NCBI GenBank assembly: GCA_002238665.1
Contig: MPMU01000013.1
Coordinates: 1-40,378 of the forward strand
Direction of reading: 5' to 3'
DNA from: Gammaproteobacteria bacterium bin55
Lineage (GTDB): Bacteria > Pseudomonadota > Gammaproteobacteria > Pseudomonadales > Azotimanducaceae
DNA length: 40,378 nt
Positions 8,545 through 17,279 of this stretch are shown here, in pieces (position 1 is the first letter of the stretch; every line of letters starts with the position of its first letter). Made by a program: the position numbers and the translations under genes. Below the pieces are notes generated by a model. The model was not told where the DNA came from. It made no database searches and saw only the letters and a program-made list of their open reading frames with translations.

Positions 8545-8678
8545 TAGACCAAATCTCAAAGCAGGAATATAAGCACATCGTCTGTTATAAACCAATTCAC
8601 TTTTGGGGTGAAACGCACCCGAAATTCTTTGAAGGTACTATCGTTGCAAACGCGGCTGAGGAATCGCTGAATACCTGA
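8545..8678 (+). pseudogene. 3' remnant of a second amidohydrolase gene
   Basis: The plus strand repeats the last ~43 codons and stop of the amidohydrolase at 6263-7699, in frame: QISKQEYKHIVCYKP then IHFWGETHPKFFEGTIVANA, against KISEQDFRHFVCDNP and IHFWGETNPKFFEGTIVANA. Several differences are conservative (D/E, F/Y, R/K), which suggests this copy evolved as coding sequence before its 5' part was lost. Upstream of about 8545 the match ends and the start of the Asp-tail gene begins. Confidence 0.85.
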
Positions 8679-9419
8679 CTACTGCGGGAACTTACTGCCC
8701 CAGTAATCTTCTCCTAAATGGTGAGCCACGAGGTTTGCAAACGAATGGGTGGATTGTTCGGGCGTGTCTAGATCTTGCTTCGCAAAGTGCGCCGCATTAT
8801 GTGAAATAGGCTGTGCACGGCCATTGGTCAGGAGGTGTGCTTCAGCAACTCTCTCCATGAGTACGAATAGGCTGACTGATTGACGAACTGATTCTCCGAC
8901 GGTAAGCAACCCGTGATTGCGAAGGATCAGTCCTTTGTTCCGACCCAAAGACTTAGCAATCCGTTTTCCACAATCAGTGCTTAGAACCTGGACTTCCTCA
9001 TCATCAAAAACTGCGTGATCGTCGACAAAATAACACGCCTCTTGCGTAATCAAATCGAACGTGCGAGCTTCTGCAGAGAATGGTGTCCCCGAAGGTGTGT
9101 GCGTGTGAGCCACGCTCGTCAATTCAGGGCGTGCATTCAGGATAGGCCAGTGAATGTAGTAAGCGGGTAGATTTGGAACTCCTTGGCCGTCGACAACCTT
9201 TCCAAAAGAGTCAATCAACACTAGCCTTTCGGGGGATGCATTGATAAATGCAGTATTTCCGTCAAGTAGCCAGAAGCAATCAGTTCTTTCTGGGTCTCTA
9301 CCACTGATATGACCGTCACCTAAATCTCCCCAGCCTAGTTTCGCGAAAATGCGATAACCTAGTGCGATCTCGTGTTTGATTTTGTTTCGCGTTTTGGTGA
9401 AGTCGATATTGTCGGTCAT
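8679..9419 (-). CDS. Class II aldolase/adducin family protein
   Basis: Zn-dependent class II aldolase fold related to fuculose-phosphate aldolase and ribulose-phosphate epimerase; substrate unknown. 246 aa from the ATG at 9419-9417. Metal-site segments are visible: SVAHTHTPSGTPF (the H-x-H pair) and LRNHGLLTVG (third His). Before the H-x-H pair, where active aldolases usually carry a S-S-E or S-S-D motif with the catalytic acid, this protein has AYYIHWPI. The usual catalytic residue may therefore be absent and the reaction may differ. It ends head-to-head with an amidohydrolase remnant, and its own 3' end is duplicated at 7700-7850. Confidence 0.85.
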   Translation of the reverse strand: MTDNIDFTKTRNKIKHEIALGYRIFAKLGWGDLGDGHISGRDPERTDCFWLLDGNTAFINASPERLVLIDSFGKVVDGQGVPNLPAYYIHWPILNARPELTSVAHTHTPSGTPFSAEARTFDLITQEACYFVDDHAVFDDEEVQVLSTDCGKRIAKSLGRNKGLILRNHGLLTVGESVRQSVSLFVLMERVAEAHLLTNGRAQPISHNAAHFAKQDLDTPEQSTHSFANLVAHHLGEDYWGSKFPQ

Positions 9420-9563
9420 GTCGTTCTATCCAAGCAAATCAAGAGTTTAGGTGAACCAGGTAGGTGTGGAGTATGTGATTCACGAGAGTTCGTTTTTACC
9501 AGTGGATAGCCTAGGTTTTCTTGAGGGTTCGACGAAAAATCTAGCAAGTCACGAGAGCTATAT

Positions 9564-9640
9564 TGGCGCACCCGCAGGGACTCGAACCCCGAACCCCCAG
9601 GTTCGAAGCCTGGTGCTCTATCCAATTGAGCTACGGGTGC
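9564..9640 (-). tRNA. tRNA-Arg (anticodon UCG)
   Basis: The minus strand folds as a complete tRNA. Acceptor GCACCCG pairs with CGGGTGC, the D stem is GCTC/GAGC, the anticodon stem CCAGG/CCTGG encloses loop CTTCGAA with anticodon TCG (reads CGA), and the T stem CGGGG/CCCTG encloses TTCGAGT. The discriminator is G and CCA is encoded. The D loop carries GG. A possible promoter upstream (TTGCAC then TACAAT, near 9675-9715) has only 14 nt between the boxes, so I do not call it. Confidence 0.96.
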
Positions 9641-9908
9641 AGAAATAGCTGTTTGAAGGACGTAAATCATCCTTTTTGTGCGGGAAAATTGTAGTAATCG
9701 CTTCTGGGTGCAAACTCCTTGCATCAGCCAGATCTAGTCAAAGAGCTCTCGTTGGATGAATAGCTGCTAGGTAAACTTCAACTGCGAATTTCTTGTGGCA
9801 TCTCTACAGAGAGACAGCCTTAGTACGTTCTACCGCAGTGCCGATCATTGACTTTGCCGGCGGACGGCAGTGAAATACCCACCCATTCCTTAATCGCAAT
9901 ACGAAGCT

Positions 9909-11099
9909 ATGAATGAACAGCCACTTGAGGGCGTGACAGTCCTCGATCTTGGACAGATCTATAACGGACCTTATTGTGGATACCTGCTAGCCATGTCAGG
10001 TGCGCGAGTTATCAAGATCGAGTCCCCTCGTGGAGAAACCTTAAGAGGCGCAGATCTCAAGAGTGGGGAAGGTTATCCATTCTGCATGTTGAACGGCAAC
10101 AAGGAAGCCATTACTCTGAACCTGAAATCAAAGCAAGGACAAGATCTGCTGAAGGGATTGGTAACAAAGGCTGATGTATTGCTCGAAAACTACGCTCCGG
10201 GAACGATGAGCAAATATGGTGTCGGAAGTGACGAACTCACTAAGATAAACCCCAAGTTAATCTATGCCGCCGCCACAGGATTTGGCCAGCAAGGACCTCA
10301 TGCGGACTATCGTGCGATGGATGTCACGGTTCAAGCCATGAGCGGTGTCGTTGCAATCACAGGTCACGAAGGAGAACCTCCTTTGAAGAGTGGACCAGCA
10401 CTTTGCGATATTCTCGGTGGCGTTCATCTATACAGTGCGATTGTCACCGCACTTTTTCGAGCTGCTCGCACAGGGAAAGGTGCAGTTTTGGATGTCGCGA
10501 TGCAGGACTCCGTGATTCCGACCTTGTGTTCTGCACTTGGTGCCTACTATCGATTTGGTGAAGATCCACCAAGAACCGGGAACCATCACCAGGCTCGAGC
10601 GATTGCTCCTTACAACATTTATCCGACCGGCGACGGGCATGTGGCGATTATTTGTATCAGAGACGGCCACTGGCGAAAACTGGTACACGCAATGGGTCGC
10701 CTAGAGCTTTTGAGCGACGAGCGATTCAAAGATTCAAGGACTCGTTCGACACATATGGAAATCACCGACGGCATCGTGACCGATTGGACTACCTCACTCA
10801 CCACCCAAGAGGTTTTTGAGATTTGTCAAAAACATGAGGTCATTTGCGCGCCTGTGCAATCTCTGTCAGACGTTCTGAACGATCCACACTTGATTGCTAG
10901 AGGAGCATTGCAGCAATTACACCACCCGGCGTTAGGGGACTTGATGATTCCGAGTACGCCACTGCGATTTTCTGATGTCAAGCCTCCGGAAGCGGCATTG
11001 CCACGAAGTCTGGGGGAAGATAACAACTCGGTTTATGGAGAGCTACTTGACCTCAAGCCGGAAGAAGTGTCTGAATTACGAGAGTCAGAAGCAATTTAG
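9909..11099 (+). CDS. CaiB/BaiF (family III) CoA-transferase
   Basis: Moves CoA between carboxylic acids through a protein-aspartyl anhydride; the substrates are unknown. 396 aa, the normal family size, from the ATG at 9909. Family features are the start GVTVLDLGQIYNGPYCGYLLAMSGA (split here for the strand-1/CoA-binding region), IKIESPRGE, LLENYAPGTM, and YRAMDVTVQAMSG with D138 at the position of the catalytic aspartate. The C-terminal domain contains ICAPVQSLSDVLNDPHL, also typical. It converges with the GH51 gene, with only 7 nt between the two stops. No acyl-CoA dehydrogenase or hydratase is adjacent to suggest a pathway. Confidence 0.93.
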   Translation: MNEQPLEGVTVLDLGQIYNGPYCGYLLAMSGARVIKIESPRGETLRGADLKSGEGYPFCMLNGNKEAITLNLKSKQGQDLLKGLVTKADVLLENYAPGTMSKYGVGSDELTKINPKLIYAAATGFGQQGPHADYRAMDVTVQAMSGVVAITGHEGEPPLKSGPALCDILGGVHLYSAIVTALFRAARTGKGAVLDVAMQDSVIPTLCSALGAYYRFGEDPPRTGNHHQARAIAPYNIYPTGDGHVAIICIRDGHWRKLVHAMGRLELLSDERFKDSRTRSTHMEITDGIVTDWTTSLTTQEVFEICQKHEVICAPVQSLSDVLNDPHLIARGALQQLHHPALGDLMIPSTPLRFSDVKPPEAALPRSLGEDNNSVYGELLDLKPEEVSELRESEAI

Positions 11100-11106
11100 G
11101 TTTTAG

Positions 11107-12597
11107 CTACTGCAATTTGAATGTAGTAGCCACGAAGGAATGTGCTGGTAATTCGATAGTGGCTTGGTTCTGAATTTGCCAAGCATTCATCTCAACGGAC
11201 TTCACTTCGTTTGGATCGTCGAAACTGTTGGTAGCAGTCATATCCTGGTGGTGGAGTATTTCGCTGCTAGAAGCTGTCTGCAAATCCAAGTCAAGACTGT
11301 CAATTGAAATCTCCATTGACTCGTGGATGTTCCTGTTTAGTAGAAAAATCTTCAACTCGTCGTCATCAAGGATGCACGCGTAATCTAGAAATGGCACTTC
11401 GCCATGTTCTTTTGATTGGTAGGTTTCACAATCAAGTGTAGCTTGTAAGGCGGTACCACCTTTTCGAGACGAAATCATCCTGAATGCGTGGAATATGGTT
11501 TGCTTAAAGAGACCATCTGAGTTCGTGAAGATAGGTGCAATGACATTGACTAATTGTGCAAGATTCGCGATTTTCACGCTATCAGCGTGGCGGATGAAGC
11601 TCATAAGAAACATTGCAACTACCAATGCATCTGCGAAGGTATACTGCTCCTCGAGTAGCGGCGGTGCAAACTGACCTCTGCCGTCGGAGTAAACGCCGCC
11701 ACGAGCACGGTACCACACGTTCCATTCGTCGAAACAGAGGTAAGTCCTACGGCCTGATCTGTGTTTTCTGGAAGCAACTCGAGCGCACTCATCAATCGTT
11801 TCGATCTGGCTGTCGATTGAACTGGATATGGCCAAGTATTCTTGATCGTCACCGGGGTGACCCACGTAGCGGTGAAGGCTGATATAGTCGGCTAAACCAC
11901 CTAATTGCTCAATTACGGTTCGGTCCCAATCTATGAACGTAGGCATTTGCGGACCCGAAGAACCGCAAGCTACCGTTTGAATGGACGGGTCGCAGTCCTT
12001 CATCATCTTTGCGGCTTGTCTAGCCCGGTTTACGTATTCCTCGACGGGTACATGCCCTAGTTGCCAAGGACCATCCATCTCGTTACCCAGACACCAGAGT
12101 TTCACGTCGTAAGGGCTAGGGTTTCCGTTTTCTTCTCTCAGATTGGCAAATTTAGTTCCCGTAGGTGAGTTACAGTACTCAACCCAGCTCATAGCTTCTT
12201 CTGGCGTTCCTGTGCCTAAATTCGTGCAGAGCATAGGCTCACAGTTCAACTCTCGACAATAACGCAGAAATTCGTCAGTACCGAAGGTATTGGGCTCGGT
12301 ACTCTGCCATGCCAAATCGCGCGTGGTAGGCCGATGGCTTTGTGGACCGATTCCGTCCTGCCAGTGATAACCTGAAGCAAAGTTGCCACCCGGATATCGA
12401 GCAACTGAGACATTCATTTCTCTTAACGCTTGCAATACATCCGAACGAAATCCAGCTTCATTACTGAGTCGGTTTCCAGGCTCGTAGATGCCGTTATACA
12501 CGCAGCGGCCAAGATGTTCGATGAAACCGCCAAAGATGCGGTCGTCGACTTCACCGACTTGAAATTTTGAATGGAGATGTAGTGTTGCTTTGATCAT
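11107..12597 (-). CDS. Alpha-L-arabinofuranosidase, GH51
   Basis: Releases terminal arabinofuranose from arabinose-containing polysaccharides or oligosaccharides by a retaining mechanism. 496 aa, normal for GH51. The general acid/base is E173 in WCLGNEMDGPWQ and the nucleophile is E291 in CFDEWNVWY. Other family segments are IFGGFIEHLGRCVYNGIY near the N-terminus, NVSVARYPGGNFASGYHW, and DYISLHRYVG. The C-terminal part is the usual beta-sandwich, ending HSFVATTFKLQ. No signal peptide is seen, so it probably acts on imported oligosaccharides in the cytoplasm. No arabinose transporter or arabinose catabolic gene is adjacent, so it looks like a solitary gene. Confidence 0.93.
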   Translation of the reverse strand: MIKATLHLHSKFQVGEVDDRIFGGFIEHLGRCVYNGIYEPGNRLSNEAGFRSDVLQALREMNVSVARYPGGNFASGYHWQDGIGPQSHRPTTRDLAWQSTEPNTFGTDEFLRYCRELNCEPMLCTNLGTGTPEEAMSWVEYCNSPTGTKFANLREENGNPSPYDVKLWCLGNEMDGPWQLGHVPVEEYVNRARQAAKMMKDCDPSIQTVACGSSGPQMPTFIDWDRTVIEQLGGLADYISLHRYVGHPGDDQEYLAISSSIDSQIETIDECARVASRKHRSGRRTYLCFDEWNVWYRARGGVYSDGRGQFAPPLLEEQYTFADALVVAMFLMSFIRHADSVKIANLAQLVNVIAPIFTNSDGLFKQTIFHAFRMISSRKGGTALQATLDCETYQSKEHGEVPFLDYACILDDDELKIFLLNRNIHESMEISIDSLDLDLQTASSSEILHHQDMTATNSFDDPNEVKSVEMNAWQIQNQATIELPAHSFVATTFKLQ

Positions 12598-12821
12598 TAG
12601 GACAGGTGCATGGGTTCGTCGAGTGCAAATTATCTTATGCAGTTTCCGTCGTGATTGATATCGGTCGCTGGAGTTTCGGATAAGGCTGATTGACTCACCG
12701 AAAGAGTAGCAGACTGAGACGGAGAAGTACGGCTTGTTGCCCCATCTGCTACTCGGAATCCAGCCAAATAACGAGTCAATCTACTCAAGCTTTTAAACTT
12801 GATTGCCGATGTCTTTGGTAG

Positions 12822-13931
12822 GTGGTGATTCCCATTTCTGAATTTAATACGATCGGCGATGCCCTCGACGCCATTCGCGAAGGCAATCTTGTCGTTGTGG
12901 TGGATGATGCGGATCGGGAAAACGAAGGCGATCTAATCATGGCTGCTGCAAAGGCAACGCCAGAAAGCGTTGCTTTCATGGTTCGCCATACAAGTGGTAT
13001 TCTCTGCACGCCGATCACTATGGAACAAGCAACTCGACTCAACCTTGATCCCATGGTTGCTCGAAACGACGCACCGCTGGCCACAGCTTTCACCGTCAGC
13101 GTTGATTATCGACATGGACTATCTACGGGAATTGCGGCAGATGAGCGCGCCAATACGGTGCTTGCACTCGCCAGTAATAACACACAAGCAAATGATTTTG
13201 TGCGACCGGGGCATGTCTTTCCGCTTGTTGGCAGGAAGGGCGGAGTCCTGGTTCGTTCTGGACACACCGAAGCTTCGATAGATTTGGCGGAAGCTGCGGG
13301 ATGTGCTCCCGTAGGGCTATTGGCAGAAATCGTTAATGACGATGGAAGTGTGAAACGATTGGATGCTTTGCATATATTCGCCAAGGAGCACGGGCTACCA
13401 ATTATTTCTATTGCGGACTTAATCGCCTGGCGTCAGCAGAGAGAAAAGCTGGTCGAGAGGATTTCGCAGTTTCAAGTGAATACTGCGATTGGTAAGGCAG
13501 AAGGCGTTGCCTACAAGACTAAGTTCGAGGATGCCGAACACCTTGCGCTGGTGTATGGTGATATCAATCCAGATCGAACGACGCTGGTTCGGATTCACCG
13601 TGAAAAGCTGATTGAGGATGTTTTTGGACCTCAGGAAATGCAACATGAACAACGTCTGGTTGACATTGCACTAGAGCGAATAAAACGCCATGGAAGTGGA
13701 GTGTTTATCTACCTTAGAAGTGGCTTTTCGGGCGTGCCGTTAGATCGACTCAAGACCGAAAATCATGATTCAGAAATACGACGTGCCAATCAATGGCTCG
13801 AAATCGGTGTCGGCGCGCAGATTCTGCGCGAGCTAGGAATCAACAAGATAAAGCTTTTGGCAGGTCGAGAGATCGATTACGTAGGACTGGAAGGATTTGG
13901 ATTAACCTTGACTGGTACAGAGCTCCTTTAG
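12822..13931 (+). CDS. ribB: RibBX: DHBP synthase with degenerate GTP cyclohydrolase II domain
   Basis: The N-terminal ~200 residues are 3,4-dihydroxy-2-butanone-4-phosphate synthase (riboflavin pathway; ribulose-5-phosphate to DHBP plus formate). Active-site segments are DRENEGDLIMAA (31-42), RHTSGILC, RPGHVFPL and SGHTEASIDLA. The C-terminal ~165 residues align with GTP cyclohydrolase II (VRIHREKLIEDVFG, VFIYLRSG, ILRELGINKIKLL) but lack the three zinc cysteines: the usual CxCxEC-type region reads VRIHREKLIEDVFGPQE and MQHEQRLVD. The second activity is therefore probably lost, as in described RibBX proteins. Start is GTG 12822 or GTG 12825. No FMN riboswitch is seen upstream. It is first in a run with pdxA, 12 nt away. 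Confidence 0.92.
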   Translation: MVIPISEFNTIGDALDAIREGNLVVVVDDADRENEGDLIMAAAKATPESVAFMVRHTSGILCTPITMEQATRLNLDPMVARNDAPLATAFTVSVDYRHGLSTGIAADERANTVLALASNNTQANDFVRPGHVFPLVGRKGGVLVRSGHTEASIDLAEAAGCAPVGLLAEIVNDDGSVKRLDALHIFAKEHGLPIISIADLIAWRQQREKLVERISQFQVNTAIGKAEGVAYKTKFEDAEHLALVYGDINPDRTTLVRIHREKLIEDVFGPQEMQHEQRLVDIALERIKRHGSGVFIYLRSGFSGVPLDRLKTENHDSEIRRANQWLEIGVGAQILRELGINKIKLLAGREIDYVGLEGFGLTLTGTELL

Positions 13932-13943
13932 CTGACGATAGTC

Positions 13944-14906
13944 ATGTCCTCACAACAATTACCTCGAATTGGGATCACCTTAGGTGATCCAGCCGGGATT
14001 GGTCCAGAAGTCTTGGTAAAAGCTCTCCCTGAGATACAGAATCGGTGTCACCCGGTACTTTACGGAAGTAGGTGGGCCGCAGAGTTAGGAGCTGAAATTT
14101 CTAAGAAGAAACTGCCGAATGAATTGGAAGTGTCTGACGTAGACATTGATAAGCCTTCAGATTTCGAATTCGGTACCGTGCATGCTACCTGTGGTCAGAT
14201 AGCTATTGACTCGGTTACTCGTTCGGCAATTGATGCTCTGGAAGGTAGATTGGACGCAATCATGACCTGTCCGCTGAATAAGGAAGCGATTCATGCCGCT
14301 GGGTCAAACGATATAGGTCACCAGGAGATTCTTGGTCGGCTTGCTAACAGTACTGCTACGGCAACCATGCTGATGACACCAGGCCTACGGGTGGTTCACC
14401 TCTCAACTCATAAATCACTGGGTCAGGCAGTTGAATTTGTAACTCAAGATAATGTCCTTCAAAAAATCGTTCTCTGCGCGGATTCGTTTCGATCTTGGGG
14501 AATGGCTGATCCACGCATTGCTGTGTCGGCACTGAACCCGCACGGTGGGGAAGGCGGTCTATTAGGTAGGGAAGAAATCGAAGAATTGGCACCTGCTGTA
14601 GAACAAGCGCAGTCACAGGGTATCCATGCTGTTGGACCTATACCTGCTGATTCTGTATTCAATCGCGCAATCAATGGCGAATTCGACGTGGTAATCGCGC
14701 TGTACCATGATCAAGGACATATCGCAATCAAAGTACATAATTTTCACGAAAGCATATCCGCGACTTTGGGACTGCCGTTCATCCGCACTTCCGTAGATCA
14801 TGGGACTGCATTTGATATCGCCGGTAAAGGGATTGCGAATCCAAAAAGTACCATCGCTGCGATTGATGCAGCGATTGTCTTAGCCAACGGCCAGTTAGGA
14901 CACTAA
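13944..14906 (+). CDS. pdxA: 4-hydroxythreonine-4-phosphate dehydrogenase PdxA family
   Basis: NAD-dependent oxidation and decarboxylation of 4-phospho-hydroxythreonine in pyridoxal phosphate synthesis. 320 aa, near the E. coli length of 329. Metal-ligand histidines are H156 (VVHLSTHKSL), H200 (LNPHGGEGG) and H255 (ALYHDQGHIA), matching E. coli H166/H211/H266. Other hallmarks are GDPAGIGPEV, TCPLNKEAIHAAG, GHQEIL and VDHGTAFDIAGKG. It follows ribBX by 12 nt and precedes a dehydrogenase by 38 nt. Because of these catabolic-looking neighbours, a PdxA2-like role on another phosphorylated C4 acid is a real alternative. Confidence 0.93.
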   Translation: MSSQQLPRIGITLGDPAGIGPEVLVKALPEIQNRCHPVLYGSRWAAELGAEISKKKLPNELEVSDVDIDKPSDFEFGTVHATCGQIAIDSVTRSAIDALEGRLDAIMTCPLNKEAIHAAGSNDIGHQEILGRLANSTATATMLMTPGLRVVHLSTHKSLGQAVEFVTQDNVLQKIVLCADSFRSWGMADPRIAVSALNPHGGEGGLLGREEIEELAPAVEQAQSQGIHAVGPIPADSVFNRAINGEFDVVIALYHDQGHIAIKVHNFHESISATLGLPFIRTSVDHGTAFDIAGKGIANPKSTIAAIDAAIVLANGQLGH

Positions 14907-14944
14907 AGCTCTTAATAAACAAGCAACTCTTAAAGGAGACATAC

Positions 14945-16027
14945 ATGAAAGCAGCCGTATTCCGAGAGGTCAACGTACCTATGGAAGTCGAATCTGTTGA
15001 AATCTCAAAACCAGGACCTCGAGAGGTGCTTGTTCGTACGATGGCGGCAGGGGTCTGTCACTCAGACTTACATTTTTATAACGGTACATACCCTGGTCGA
15101 ACACCTTGCGTGCTTGGTCACGAGTCGGCGGGAATCATCGAAGAAGTAGGTAGCGACGTTAACTATGTTCAAAAAGGTGATCACGTCATTACTTGCCTTT
15201 CGGTATTCTGTGGGCATTGCGAGGATTGCTTAACGGGGCATATGTCTCGTTGTCAATCCCCAGAGGTCAGACGCGGTCGAGACGATGAATCTCGCTTAAG
15301 CATTGAAGGTGGCCACGTCGAGCAATTTGCTAATCTAGGGTCGTTCGCGGAGCTAATGCTCGTGCATGAACATAGCGTGGCGAAAATCCGTGAAGACATG
15401 CCGCTGGACCGCGCTGCGTTAATCGGTTGCGGTGTGACTACCGGTGTCGGCGCAGTGATTCACACTGCTGCTGTCGAGCCAGGAGCTACAGTAGCTGTTA
15501 TAGGTTGTGGTGGTGTGGGACTGTCGTGTATCAATGGTGCTGCATTAGCCGGTGCAGGTCGCGTGATCGCGGTGGACAGAATCCCCGCAAAATTGGAACT
15601 GGCTAGAAAGTTCGGTGCGACCGATACAGTCAACGCCAGCGATGGCGACCCGGTCGCGCAGGTCCGTGAACTTACAGAGGGTGGTGTGCACTACTCATTC
15701 GAAGCTATCGGCCTGAAAATCACGGCTGAACAAGCTTTTCAGATGTTAAGGCGAGGTGGTACAGCGACTGTAATTGGCATGATACCGCCGGGTCAGATGG
15801 TGACCTTGCACGGTCCGGATTTCTTAGCAGAGAAGAAAATACAAGGCTCCATGATGGGATCCAATCACTTTCGGGTAGACATGCCGAGATTCGTCGACTT
15901 CTATTTACAGGGTAAATTACATTTAGATGACATGGTTGCCAGCCGAATCAAGCTGTCGGAAATCAATGATGCCATGGCTCAGTTAGAGACTGGCGAAGTA
16001 GCACGCAACGTCATTATGTTTGACTAA
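14945..16027 (+). CDS. Zinc-dependent alcohol dehydrogenase (MDR family)
   Basis: NAD(P)-dependent medium-chain dehydrogenase; substrate unknown. 360 aa, with AAGGAG at 14933-14938 fixing the ATG at 14945. Catalytic zinc ligands are C38 (GVCHSD) and H59-E60 (LGHES). The structural zinc site has four cysteines, C89, C92, C95 and C103 (CGHCEDCLTGHMSRC). The Rossmann motif is VIGCGGVGLS, and IAVDR ends in an Asp that favours NAD. The sequence resembles the class III/arylalcohol type of MDR. It is followed 12 nt later by an FAH-family gene, which suggests that the two act in one catabolic route. Confidence 0.92.
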   Translation: MKAAVFREVNVPMEVESVEISKPGPREVLVRTMAAGVCHSDLHFYNGTYPGRTPCVLGHESAGIIEEVGSDVNYVQKGDHVITCLSVFCGHCEDCLTGHMSRCQSPEVRRGRDDESRLSIEGGHVEQFANLGSFAELMLVHEHSVAKIREDMPLDRAALIGCGVTTGVGAVIHTAAVEPGATVAVIGCGGVGLSCINGAALAGAGRVIAVDRIPAKLELARKFGATDTVNASDGDPVAQVRELTEGGVHYSFEAIGLKITAEQAFQMLRRGGTATVIGMIPPGQMVTLHGPDFLAEKKIQGSMMGSNHFRVDMPRFVDFYLQGKLHLDDMVASRIKLSEINDAMAQLETGEVARNVIMFD

Positions 16028-16039
16028 GGTAATTCAACA

Positions 16040-16882
16040 ATGCGATGGATGAGTTTTAAAAAGGACGATTGTGAGTCGTTCGGTTTTGTCACCTCAGATG
16101 AGCAGGTGGTAGATGTTGGTTCGGACAGTGATTACGCGACTTTGAAAGATGCGATCGCGGCGAATGCGCTGAGTGATCTAGCTCAACAATTCGAAGGTAG
16201 CGACGGTACAGCTATCCAAGAGGTTGAGTTTCTGCCACCTATCACGAATCCTGACAAGATTTTGTGTGTGGGTCTGAATTACAAAGATCACCAGGCAGAG
16301 ACCGGTAGAGGTGGTGAAGACTACCCAACCATTTTCGTGCGGTTTGCTGAAGCTCAGGTCGGGCACAACGGCAAGATGATTCGACCTCGCGAATCGAATA
16401 CCTTGGATTACGAGGGGGAAATTGTCCTAGTAATCGGACAGCATGGGCGACGTATCCCCAAAGACAAGTGGCAGGATTATGTTGCAGGCTATAGCTGCTA
16501 CAACGATGGTAGCGTTCGTGGATATCAACGACATACTTCGCAATTTACACCGGGAAAGAACTTCACCGCTACTGGTGGGTTTGGTCCTTGGATAATGACT
16601 CCAGACGAGGTCGGAGACCCCGACGAGCTGGAGATATTCACGCGATTGAATGGTGAACTCATGCAGAATGCCAAGGCTAGTTTGCTAGTTTTCGGCTTCG
16701 CAGAGCTAGTCGAATACTGTTCAACGTTTACCGATTTGAGGCCAGGCGACTTAATCGTAACAGGTACACCGGGCGGTGTGGGATCTGCACGTAACCCGCC
16801 CATATTTATGGACGAAGGCGATCAAATCGATGTATTTATCGAACCAATCGGAACGTTAAGCCATACAGTGACTGTCGGATAG
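16040..16882 (+). CDS. Fumarylacetoacetate hydrolase (FAH) family protein
   Basis: Mg/Mn-dependent C-C hydrolase, decarboxylase or hydratase of the FAH fold; the exact substrate is not readable. 280 aa. Motifs are KILCVGLNYKDHQAE, the metal pair E125-x-E127 in LDYEGEIVLVIG, D156 in YNDGSVRGYQ, GKNFTATGGFGPW, and the C-terminal VTGTPGGVGSARNPP. Its start lies 12 nt after the dehydrogenase stop, so they are probably cotranscribed. The region just past its stop is a junction with foreign, decayed DNA: a minus-strand methyltransferase relic reaches to within about ten bases of this gene. Confidence 0.93.
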   Translation: MRWMSFKKDDCESFGFVTSDEQVVDVGSDSDYATLKDAIAANALSDLAQQFEGSDGTAIQEVEFLPPITNPDKILCVGLNYKDHQAETGRGGEDYPTIFVRFAEAQVGHNGKMIRPRESNTLDYEGEIVLVIGQHGRRIPKDKWQDYVAGYSCYNDGSVRGYQRHTSQFTPGKNFTATGGFGPWIMTPDEVGDPDELEIFTRLNGELMQNAKASLLVFGFAELVEYCSTFTDLRPGDLIVTGTPGGVGSARNPPIFMDEGDQIDVFIEPIGTLSHTVTVG

Positions 16883-16889
16883 CGGTTAC

Positions 16890-17242
16890 AAACAGGATGT
16901 CTTCCGGTTACGGAAGGTGGATTCGTGATAATCCAGTTGTGCCTGTATGGTGTAACAAGCAGTTCACTCGCAAAGTCAATGCGGGGCAACTCTAAGTCCG
17001 CTGGACCGTGGTAGTCTGAACTCTAAACGAAACCAAATGTCTTTTCTAGCTCCTTGATCATATCGAGCGCACCAGCTACTGGTTCCCAGCAAGTCTGTTC
17101 CATCAGGTTGTCGTGTCTTTACCCCAACCATTCTAAGAATAGTCGAGTCGTACTAGGAGGCGTAGGGTAGAAGTCAACAGTGTTTTTTCCTCCCTTGCGT
17201 GACTGCCGCGCTTGAGTTGGTCTTCCTATTTGGTTTACTCAT
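16890..17242 (-). pseudogene. Decayed phage-type N6-adenine DNA methyltransferase
   Basis: Broken gene. From an ATG at 17242, preceded by GGGAGAAC, the frame begins MSKPNRKTNSSAAVTQGRK and is shifted by one base at a run of six A. The next frame then reads NTVDFYPTPPSTTRLFLEW, a stop TAA at 17121-17119, DNLMEQTCWEPVAGALDMI, then KELEKTFGFV, a stop TAG at 17025-17023, SSDYHGPADLELPRIDF and YRHNWIITNPPS. DFYPTPP..TR, the AdoMet motif WEPxAG and the catalytic NPPx motif occur in the order of phage-borne adenine methyltransferases. The tail after NPPS is missing where the relic meets the FAH gene. The start is 38 nt after the 90-aa zinc gene, as in a phage operon. Confidence 0.82.
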
Positions 17243-17279
17243 TGTTCGTTCTCCCATTGTTCCTGGCAGGGTAAATCTC

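Noticed and set aside
9641-9908. Promoter for tRNA-Arg and a gene between the tRNA and the CoA-transferase
   Set aside because: The best -35/-10 pair has a 14-nt spacer, and no coding frame with a ribosome site is present.
12598-12821. FMN riboswitch before ribBX
   Set aside because: None of the conserved RFN-element blocks could be found in this interval.
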